From Blastopirellula marina DSM 3645 (lineage in GTDB: Bacteria; Planctomycetota; Planctomycetia; Pirellulales; Pirellulaceae): a stretch of DNA of 64,000 bases. Numbering within the stretch: the first letter of the stretch is position 1; every line of letters starts with the position of its first letter. Of this stretch, positions 58,074-64,000 are shown in pieces. The stretch covers positions 248,001-312,000 of the forward strand of contig NZ_AANZ01000002.1 of NCBI RefSeq assembly GCF_000153105.1, in the 5' to 3' direction. The position numbers and the translations under genes were made by a program. Below the pieces are notes generated by a model. It made no database searches. It saw nothing but the letters and a program-made list of their open reading frames with translations, and was not told where the DNA came from.

Positions 58074-58095
58074 TGGTCCGCGCAGCGGACCCTAC
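58074..58095 (+). repeat. GGTCCGC palindromic repeat, copy 4
   Basis: TGGTCCGC, loop GCA, GCGGACC then CTAC. Opposite orientation to copy 3. It lies between the convergent EEP and GntP genes. Confidence 0.7.
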
Positions 58096-58105
58096 GACTT
58101 CGCGA

Positions 58106-59890
58106 CTACACCAGCGGCATCAGCGTCGCCAAGATCAAGGTCGCTAAGAAGCTGACGCCGCCTAAGACCAACAGCAGCAGCGTCCACGACTTCAGCGCTT
58201 CCACTTCGGTCAGTCCGCTCATTTTGGCGAAGACCCAGAACCCGCTGTCGTTCATCCACGATCCCATCAGCGATCCACTGCCGATCGCGGTGGCCAGATA
58301 AACCGGATTACAGCCGAGCGTCTCCGGCGTCGCCAATCCGCCCAACATCGCCGCGCCGGTGATCATCGCGACGGTGCTGGAACCTTGGGCGATCTTCAGC
58401 AGCGACGCGATCGAGAAGCCGAGCAGCAAAATCATGATCGCGCTGCCGCCGCCGTCGCCGACGCTAAACATCTCGCGAATCGCCGGGCCAACGTTGGCGA
58501 CGCCCAGCATCGCGCCAAACGCGCCGCCGGCGCAGGTAATCAAGATAATCACGCCGCCGCTCATCAGCGCCACTTCAACCGATTGAGCCAGCTCTTTCAG
58601 CGATAGGTTGCGTGACGCGGCCAGCGTCGCCATCGCGACGATCGCCGATAACAACAGAGCGAAATTCGCATCGCCGAAAGCCGCCGACCAATTGGCGGCG
58701 ACCCGCGCATCGGTGTTCCAGACATGCGGTTGGACCAGGTCGTCGCCGTAGATCGATTCCAATACCTGGCGATTCATCCGCTCGGCGTCGACCGGCTTCA
58801 TCCGCGTATTGTCGCCGTTCACTTTCTTGACGACGGCCGGCGGCAGCGCCCCCGGCAAGTCAACCGCCAGCGGTTTGTGCGTCAGCACAAATTGATTGAG
58901 TCCCTCGACCAGCGCCTGTTGATCGTCGGTCGAAAGGGGAGCGTCGCGCAGCAGCAGATCGGCGATCTCGGCGCGACGCTCTTGCTGGAACTCGCTTTCG
59001 TTAATCGTCGCGACCATCCGCTTGCCTAGCGAATCGGCGTCGGCCTGACTCTCGGTGCGAACTTGAGCGCGGAACGCCGGCCAGTCGATCTCCTCCGCTT
59101 TGAGCTGGGCGGCGCGTTGGCCGTCGGCGATCGTCGTCAGCACGGTATTGGTCGAGATCAACAACACCGGCAATAAAACCGGCAGCAGCGAGACGAAGAG
59201 ACTCGGCAGTTGACGGTCAGGCAATTCTTCCGGTTCCGGCTCGGCGCTGATCGGCCGCATCGGCAGCGGCATCCAACGGTTCATCAGCATCGAGAACAAC
59301 AACCCGGCGATCGCGCCCGGCAGTGCGACGCAGGCGCCGATCAAGATCATCGTTCCCTTATCAACGCCCAGTTGGTCGGCGACCACCAATGGACCAGGAG
59401 TTGGTGGAACCAACGTATGCGTGATTGCGCCGCCGGTAGCGATCGCCATCACGTAGAGCAGATAGTTTTTCTTGGTGCGGCGGAACAACGAGCGGGCCAA
59501 CGGCACAAGCAGGTAAAAGACGGTGTCAAAAAAGACCGGCACCGCCAAAATAAAACCGCTGCCCATCAGCGCCGCCGGAGCGCGCTCTTCGCCGCAGATA
59601 CTCATCATCCAGCGCACAACCCGATCGGCGGCGCCGCTATCCAACATGCACTTGCCGATGATCGCGGCCAGCGCGATCACGATGCCGACGCCTCCGGCCA
59701 TGCCGCCAAAAGCGGAAGCGACGCGACTGAACTTGTCTTGCACGCTGCCGTCGGCCATCAAGCTGACCACCATCGCGGCGACCAACATCGCGATAAACGC
59801 GTTGGCCCGCAGGACGATAATCAGACCCAACACCGTGGCCATGCCGACACCCAAACAGAGCAGGGCGTAATTCACTTCGTCAGGCGTCAT
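58106..59890 (-). CDS. GntP-family permease with large hydrophilic insertion
   Basis: A 594-residue member of the gluconate:H+ symporter family. The N-terminal half carries many membrane helices (FIAMLVAAMVVSLMADGS, LVPPTPGPLVVADQLGVDKG, a conserved substrate loop), as does the C-terminal half (VEVALMSGGVIILITCAGGA, LKIAQGSSTVAMITGAAMLG). Between them, residues about 260-400 form a long Glu/Arg-rich soluble insertion (ADGQRAAQLKAEEIDWPAFR and EFQQERRAEIADLLL) that most GntP proteins lack. Probable proton-coupled uptake of a hydroxy acid such as gluconate. Confidence 0.85.
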   Translation of the reverse strand: MTPDEVNYALLCLGVGMATVLGLIIVLRANAFIAMLVAAMVVSLMADGSVQDKFSRVASAFGGMAGGVGIVIALAAIIGKCMLDSGAADRVVRWMMSICGEERAPAALMGSGFILAVPVFFDTVFYLLVPLARSLFRRTKKNYLLYVMAIATGGAITHTLVPPTPGPLVVADQLGVDKGTMILIGACVALPGAIAGLLFSMLMNRWMPLPMRPISAEPEPEELPDRQLPSLFVSLLPVLLPVLLISTNTVLTTIADGQRAAQLKAEEIDWPAFRAQVRTESQADADSLGKRMVATINESEFQQERRAEIADLLLRDAPLSTDDQQALVEGLNQFVLTHKPLAVDLPGALPPAVVKKVNGDNTRMKPVDAERMNRQVLESIYGDDLVQPHVWNTDARVAANWSAAFGDANFALLLSAIVAMATLAASRNLSLKELAQSVEVALMSGGVIILITCAGGAFGAMLGVANVGPAIREMFSVGDGGGSAIMILLLGFSIASLLKIAQGSSTVAMITGAAMLGGLATPETLGCNPVYLATAIGSGSLMGSWMNDSGFWVFAKMSGLTEVEALKSWTLLLLVLGGVSFLATLILATLMPLV

Positions 59891-60130
59891 GGGAGGCGTC
59901 TCTAGCGGCTATTTCAGAGAAGTGGGGTAATTTTCTATTGCGCGGGGAAGTATGAGAATGCCACAACGAGGCCCGAATATCAAGAGTTAAGCTGGGAAAT
60001 AGGGAGCTAAATCGGGCGAGAATTGCCTTAGAGCGAAGCTCGTAGCATTGAAAACCTTCTTCAAGACGTGACACCAACTTCCACGTGGTTAGCGATGCCG
60101 TACGACTGCTTCCGATCCACCCCTGTTTTC
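59891..60130. other. Intergenic region before the repeat array
   Basis: About 240 bp upstream of the GntP gene with no supported gene. The repeat array begins at its right edge. Confidence 0.4.
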
Positions 60131-60490
60131 CCGTCCGAAAGGTTGGACAGGACTGGACCGCCGCGTTTTCCCGTCCGAAAGGTTGGACAGGACTGGACCG
60201 CCGCGTTTTCCCGTCCGAAAGGTTGGACAGGACTGGACCGCCGCGTTTTCTCGTGCGAAAGGTTGGACAGGACTGGATCGCCGTGTTTTCTCGTCCGCAA
60301 GGTTGGACAGGACTGGACCGCCGCGTTTTCTCGTCCGCAAGGTTGGACAGGACTGGACCGCCGCGTTTTCTCGTCCGCAAGGTTGGACAGGACTGGATCG
60401 CCGCGTTTTCTCGTACGAAAGGTTGGACAGGACTGGACCACCGCGTTTTCTCGTTTGAAAGATGGGACTGGACTGGACCGCTGCGAATTT
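60131..60490 (+). repeat. 40-bp tandem repeat array
   Basis: Eight contiguous 40-bp units (starts at 60131, 60171, 60211, 60251, 60291, 60331, 60371 and 60411) and a ninth degenerate unit at 60451. Each unit contains GGTTGGACAGGACTGGACCG followed by GCGTTTTC. There are no spacers, so this is not a CRISPR array. Because 40 is not a multiple of 3 and the unit has no stop codon, all six reading frames stay open across the array, which creates large false coding frames. A related GTCCAGTCC element occurs at 30.3 kb. Confidence 0.85.
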
Positions 60491-61059
60491 TTTGGAGTCC
60501 AACGATCACCGCATTCGACATTCCCCCAACGTTGGACCGGACTGCACCTGTTTTTTGAGTTAGCCCCATCGTTCCCCCAAACGCCGCGCGATCCGCTTCC
60601 CAAGTGCGCGCAGCAAACAACGCCGCCAACCTCTCCCGAAGTTGGCGATTCAAACCACAGCACGGCGTTTCCGCCGATGGAAGCGGGTTGCTCTGCGCTT
60701 GAAAAGATGTGAATAAAGTATAACGAACTCCTCCGTAAACTGCAATTCTAAAACAAGACTTTACTGCACCACGGGAAGTCCCCGTCAGCTGCGTGGAGAC
60801 GCCTTCGCAAAAGTGAAGTAGGGACCTATGCATCGCTGCGCCTCTAGGGGCCGATCGGCTCACGGCGCGCAAAGCGGGATGCCCGATGGTGACCAAGGTC
60901 GGTTCGTCCTGCGTAGGCATAAAGCTCAAGGGCTCAACTCATTGCGAGAATGGCAAGGATTGGTCCTGCGGCATTGATGATCCTCACTCCTTCCAATTGA
61001 TTGATTTCGCGTCGCAAGGCCGCTCTAATGCGGGGGTGGATCTCCGGTTTTCTGTCGAG
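60491..61059. other. Region between repeat array and intI
   Basis: About 570 bp. It contains one more degraded GGACCGGACTGCACC copy near 60535 and otherwise no supported gene. Longer frames here come from the array. Confidence 0.45.
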
Positions 61060-62100
61060 ATGAAGGCCATGGCCGCAACCATCCAGCAACGCCGCTCGCC
61101 TTTGGGCTTGTTTCCCGACAAGCCCACGCCCCGATTGTACGACCGCATCATCGAAGTTCTGCGCGTGCGCCGCTACAGCCTCCGCACGGAAGCTGCCTAC
61201 CTCCACTCGATTCGCAGGTACATCGATTTCCATCAGCATCAACATCCCCGCAATCTTGCTGAGAGTGACCTCAACCGCTTTCTCACCCATCTGGCCGTCA
61301 AGGAGCACGTCGCGGCGTCCACGCAGAATCAAGCACTCTCGGCCATTCTGTTTCTCTACGAGCATGTGTTGGAGCAACCGCTCGACCGGATTGAAGGGGT
61401 TGTTCGCGCCCGTCGGCCGAAGCGACTGCCAGTGGTGCTGACGGTCGACGAAGTTTCGCGCGTCATGGTGCATCTGACCAGTGACAAGTGGCTGATCGCG
61501 ATGCTTCTTTATGGCGGTGGCCTGCGATTGCTCGAAGCGCTCCGAATGCGGGTCAAAGACCTGGACTTCGAGCGCAGCGAAATCACCATTCGCGAGGGCA
61601 AAGGGGATAAAGACCGCGTCACCACGATGCCCCGAGCAGTCGTCCACTCCCTGCAGGAACATCTCCAGCGAGTCAAGTTGGTTCACGAGCAGGATGTGGC
61701 TGACGGTTACGGTCGCGCCGAGCTGCCGCATGCGTTGGCCCGCAAATATCCGAATGCGAATCAGGAGTGGTGCTGGCAATTCGTGTTCCCGCAGGAACGC
61801 CGCTGGCGAAACTCCCGGACCAGGGAGCAAGGCCGACACCACATCGACGAATCACTGTTCTCGCGGTCACTGAAGGCAGCGGTGAAACAGGCCGGTCTCA
61901 CGAAGCGAGTCACCAGTCACACTTTTCGCCATTCCTTCGCTACCCACCTGCTGGCCGATGGTTACGACATTCGTACTGTTCAGGAACTGCTTGGTCACAA
62001 AGACGTTCGCACGACAATGATCTACACACACGTCTTGAACCGAGGCGGACGTGGTGTCCGCAGCCCGGCTGACGGTCTGACTCGTGGTCACGGTGAGTGA
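61060..62100 (+). CDS. intI: Integron integrase (tyrosine recombinase)
   Basis: A 346-residue tyrosine recombinase starting [20 protein letters not shown]. The N-terminal SAM-like domain ([40 protein letters not shown]) precedes the catalytic domain with [17 protein letters not shown], the [20 protein letters not shown] box, [10 protein letters not shown] and the Tyr in [11 protein letters not shown]. The IntI-specific inserted patch ([20 protein letters not shown]) marks it as an integron integrase rather than a XerC/D. The cassettes lie downstream of its 3' end, the inverted-intI layout known from planctomycetes and Treponema. Confidence 0.92.
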   Translation: MKAMAATIQQRRSPLGLFPDKPTPRLYDRIIEVLRVRRYSLRTEAAYLHSIRRYIDFHQHQHPRNLAESDLNRFLTHLAVKEHVAASTQNQALSAILFLYEHVLEQPLDRIEGVVRARRPKRLPVVLTVDEVSRVMVHLTSDKWLIAMLLYGGGLRLLEALRMRVKDLDFERSEITIREGKGDKDRVTTMPRAVVHSLQEHLQRVKLVHEQDVADGYGRAELPHALARKYPNANQEWCWQFVFPQERRWRNSRTREQGRHHIDESLFSRSLKAAVKQAGLTKRVTSHTFRHSFATHLLADGYDIRTVQELLGHKDVRTTMIYTHVLNRGGRGVRSPADGLTRGHGE

Positions 62101-62133
62101 TATGATGAAACATCCTATCACGCAGCAAAAGTC

Positions 62134-62162
62134 TTGAAAAAGATGCAACCACCGAGTATGAA
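62134..62162 (+). promoter_or_regulatory. Candidate cassette promoter (Pc)
   Basis: TTGAAA (62134-62139), exactly 17 bp, then TATGAA (62157-62162). It lies just after intI and 30 bp before the putative attI core site, a sensible position to drive the cassettes. Confidence 0.45.
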
Positions 62163-62186
62163 GAGCCTTGCAACGATTGGCGTCCC

Positions 62187-62200
62187 GCGCGTTAGGCTGA
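62187..62200 (+). other. Putative attI recombination core
   Basis: GCGCGTTAGGCTGA contains GTTAGGC, matching the GTTRRRY integron core site. It lies between intI and the first cassette. The full attI limits cannot be set without experimental data. Confidence 0.5.
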
Positions 62201-62264
62201 CAAAGTTGCAGCCTACAGGTGATACGCTGATCATCCTATAAACAAGTTCGCCGACCTAATAAAC

Positions 62265-62710
62265 ATGCGATATTTCACACAGCAACTATTCGACGCCATG
62301 CAGACCGGACCAGGGGACCCAAACGCTGACCGCGCGATCGCATTGTGGGAACAGAATGTGACTGAATACCGTTCCGCCCTGGATGAACTAAAGCCGCGAT
62401 TACAAGATGGTTTTGCACGCCTTGCAGACACTACACTACATGCGGTGTGATCACGCACGTCGTTGCGGCAGGCTCAGGCCAGATCATCGTTTCCGTCGAC
62501 GCCAGCAACAATCCTTGGGGCCAGACTGGGACCGTAACTCTAAAATTCGATGGCATTCGTTCGGCGAAGGGCGTGGATGAATGCGTTGGTGACGTATGGC
62601 TTTACGAGGAGCTGCACGCAGTCAACGACGCGATAGAATTGTGTGTTCTGCTTGAGGGAGGTGAGCTCTGTATTACTGCCGACAGACTTGACATCTCATG
62701 CGATCCCTGA
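62265..62710 (+). pseudogene. Split cassette gene (frameshifted)
   Basis: Two consecutive short frames, 62265-62450 (61 residues, MRYFTQQLFDAMQTGP) and 62447-62710 (87 residues, VITHVVAAGSGQIIVSVD), look like the two halves of one protein. The joined sequence ...DTTLHAVITHVVAAGSG fits a single family of 140-150 residues as I recall it. The split falls at GTGTGATC, where a duplicated TG (a 2-nt insertion) would account for the change of frame. Alternatively the overlapping GTGTGA could be a natural stop-restart coupling, giving two polypeptides. It is the first integron cassette, with attC1 just downstream. Function unknown. Confidence 0.55.
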
Positions 62711-62724
62711 CGACCACAGTGAGC

Positions 62725-62814
62725 GGCGAACCAAACGATGCAACCGAGTGGCGAAGTCGGGCGTTTTGAAGTGGATGATCAACCGTCGCCACCGGCTGAT
62801 CGTCACCGTTATGT
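62725..62814 (+). other. Integron attC site 1
   Basis: A 90-bp imperfect palindrome. TGGCGA (62749-62754) pairs with TCGCCA (62786-62791), and the outer arms (ACGATG...CCGAG and CCGG...GATCGT) pair with extra bases as usual for attC. The right core is GTTATGT (62808-62814), the left core ends in AAC (62729-62731). The loop holds GTTTTGAAGTGGATGATC, seen in other planctomycete attC sites as I recall them. Confidence 0.75.
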
Positions 62815-62845
62815 GGCATTGAATACCACACCATTTGGAACCTAA

Positions 62846-63268
62846 ATGGCAACAAGCAATCCTCCGCCCGATCCTCCTTTGATCAACCTGGATCAAGACG
62901 TCCTTGACGCGAAGGGCTTTACACTTTCGGGAAAACAGCAGTTCTCGTCGACGGTCCATGATTACACCGACCACCTCCTAGAACGGTCTCTTCAATATGG
63001 GAACGTTGACAAAGCAGACGGGCTACCCGTTGAGGTGACCCACGATCACGTTAGGGCATCAGCGCAATCCCTAACGACTGCTGATTCGCGGATGGCGCCA
63101 AGTAAATGGCTAATTGCGGCACATGTCTCCGAATATCTTTCGACTGCTGCTGCTGGAGTTGGTGGCGGCCACCTTGACGAACAATGGGGGATTATTACTT
63201 TTGGCTTAGGCATATCGGCAGCTGTCCTGCTTGTTGTAATCAGGCTGACTAAGGGGAAGGAAGCATGA
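62846..63268 (+). CDS. Cassette protein with C-terminal membrane helix
   Basis: A 140-residue protein, the first gene of cassette 2. The N-terminal two thirds are soluble (NLDQDVLDAKGFTLSG, HDYTDHLLERSLQYGNVDKA, DSRMAPSKWLIAAHVSEYLS) and one membrane helix near the end (WGIITFGLGISAAVLLVVIR) is followed by LTKGKEA. Its stop overlaps the start of the next gene (ATGA), so the two should be made together. No family recognised; cassette proteins of this size are usually unique. Confidence 0.75.
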   Translation: MATSNPPPDPPLINLDQDVLDAKGFTLSGKQQFSSTVHDYTDHLLERSLQYGNVDKADGLPVEVTHDHVRASAQSLTTADSRMAPSKWLIAAHVSEYLSTAAAGVGGGHLDEQWGIITFGLGISAAVLLVVIRLTKGKEA

Positions 63269-63759
63269 CAGACTACAAATCAAATGCTAAAAAGATCGAA
63301 TACACTGAGTCAGGGAAGGAGCGTCTTGCTGAGTTGAACGATCTCATTCAGCGACAAATCGAGGACGAGATTAGAGAACGGAAATTCCTTCCGGGCGATG
63401 ACGTAATTGAGGTTACCGCTTCTGACATTGAAGAAGTTAAGCGTTCAATGCGCCTTCGATTTCACAACGAACGGGCGCCTAGACTGCAGATGACGGAGTT
63501 GGTTACTCGACTTTACCTCGTGATCGGCATTCTGCTCACACTCGCAGGTATAATGTACCCCCTTCTGGATACGATCCGCCAAAACCCAATCCAATACTCG
63601 ATGATTGGAATGGGGGTGGTTATGTCGCTAATGAGCATGTTTATGACGTACTACGTGAAGATGCGCCGAGAAACATACCTAGAACGGGATCGAATCGAAA
63701 TCGAAAGAGAAATGAGACGCGAGAAACTCCTTGACATGGAACGCGATAACACCACATAA
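63265..63759 (+). CDS. Cassette membrane protein, two helices
   Basis: A 164-residue protein, second gene of cassette 2. A charged soluble part (MTDYKSNAKKIEYTESGKER, RQIEDEIRERKFLPGDD) is followed by two membrane helices (RLYLVIGILLTLAGIMYPLL and SMIGMGVVMSLMSMFMTYYV) and a long charged helix (MRRETYLERDRIEIEREMRR). The stop codon TAA lies inside the attC2 left end, as is usual for cassettes. Its layout, together with the coupled gene before it, could suit a small membrane complex; function unknown. Confidence 0.78.
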   Translation: MTDYKSNAKKIEYTESGKERLAELNDLIQRQIEDEIRERKFLPGDDVIEVTASDIEEVKRSMRLRFHNERAPRLQMTELVTRLYLVIGILLTLAGIMYPLLDTIRQNPIQYSMIGMGVVMSLMSMFMTYYVKMRRETYLERDRIEIEREMRREKLLDMERDNTT

Positions 63760-63846
63760 CCAGCGCGTGCACAGGAGGACGGGTGGTGCGTTTTTTCGTC
63801 TGCTTGCAAGTCTTTCGCCCGTCCCCGGTGACGCGTACCGTTATCC
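63754..63846 (+). other. Integron attC site 2
   Basis: A 93-bp imperfect palindrome. GGACGGG (63777-63783) pairs with CCCGTCC (63818-63824); the arms (CAGCGCGTGCACAGG and CCGGTGACGCGTACCG) pair with mismatches. The left core ACATAAC holds the stop of the upstream gene; the right core is GTTATCC (63840-63846). Confidence 0.78.
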
Positions 63847-63864
63847 GACTAACTCGAACTGCCA

Positions 63865-64000
63865 ATGGGCTACGACTACACCAGCATTCATGTGTTCGCG
63901 GATTCGGACGCCCCCGCAAGAACGCGTGCGCACATCATCGCCCAGCTTCCGGACTTCGTTTCTGGGCAGCCCGTTCCCGAGAACGATGCGAATCGAAGTG
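63865..64000 (+). CDS. Start of third cassette gene (partial)
   Basis: An open frame starting MGYDYTSIHVFADSDAPART about 20 bp after attC2 and running to the window end (45 codons). The HVFADSDAPARTRAHIIAQL portion suggests a soluble protein. It cannot be identified; the remainder lies outside the window. Confidence 0.6.
   Translation, partial: MGYDYTSIHVFADSDAPARTRAHIIAQLPDFVSGQPVPENDANRS

Noticed and set aside
60131-60490. CRISPR array
   Set aside because: The units are directly adjacent with no variable spacers, and no cas gene is present.
59880-60929. Minus-strand frame of 349 codons and overlapping frames (60061-60663, 60068-60712, 60085-60558)
   Set aside because: They only exist because the 40-bp array has no stop codon in any frame; the peptides are the same repeats read in shifted frames and have no family.
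61060-62100. XerC/XerD or phage integrase
   Set aside because: The IntI-specific inserted patch and the downstream attC sites mark it as an integron integrase.

Overview
The window looks like chromosomal DNA of a planctomycete, most likely a Pirellulales relative of Blastopirellula or Bremerella. The evidence is four DUF1559 proteins (prepilin-type N-terminus plus the C-terminal H-x9-DG motif), three of them each followed by a small lipoprotein with a carboxypeptidase-regulatory-like domain, many lipoproteins and Tat-type signals, a group 1 sigma factor with a long acidic leader, and a planctomycete-style integron whose integrase gene is inverted. The genus is inferred from family content only; no rRNA gene is present.

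Layout. 0-9.1 kb: an envelope lipoprotein, a BshB1-type deacetylase, tandem SpoIIAA-like paralogues and three DUF1559 + lipoprotein modules, several closed by clear terminators. 9-18 kb: a zinc peptidase, two large secreted proteins (one a PDZ protein with a decayed trypsin fold), DprA and unknowns. 18-23 kb: an SDR, a 1.1 kb gene-free gap, rpoD and a methyltransferase. 23.2-29.6 kb: a five-gene minus-strand operon encoding a secreted, membrane-anchored CobN/HmuS-like protein, a MotA/TolQ/ExbB channel, DUF2149, a DUF1559 protein and a small Cys-rich lipoprotein. 30.5-35.8 kb: an AsmA/TamB-like protein, a coiled-coil lipoprotein and a cyclophilin. 36-38.3 kb: a bufferin-like RiPP operon (Cys-rich Tat lipoprotein precursor, DUF692/MNIO enzyme, DUF2063 partner). 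39-45.6 kb: housekeeping genes gap, phoD-like, queC, ilvC and ilvN. 45.8-54.3 kb: mprF, a DUF1003 protein, a SUFU protein, an AraC/GyrI regulator and a lysyl-tRNA synthetase with a 187-residue extra N-terminal domain. 54.3-59.9 kb: a LolCD/MacB-type ABC pair, an exonuclease-phosphatase-fold lipoprotein and a GntP permease. 60-64 kb: a 40-bp tandem repeat array, then an integron with IntI, a candidate promoter and attI core, two attC sites and the start of a third cassette.

How the parts fit. Two metal-handling systems stand out. The CobN/HmuS-like operon resembles heme or tetrapyrrole dechelation systems energised by an ExbB-type motor. The MNIO operon should modify cysteines of an exported copper-binding peptide. 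The integron carries a split cassette gene and a two-gene cassette encoding two small membrane proteins of unknown function, and that cassette is the most likely place for an undescribed function. Dispersed repeats (a GGTCCGC palindrome in four places, and a GTCCAGTCC-type element shared between 30.3 kb and the 60.1-60.5 kb array) mark the accessory and intergenic DNA.
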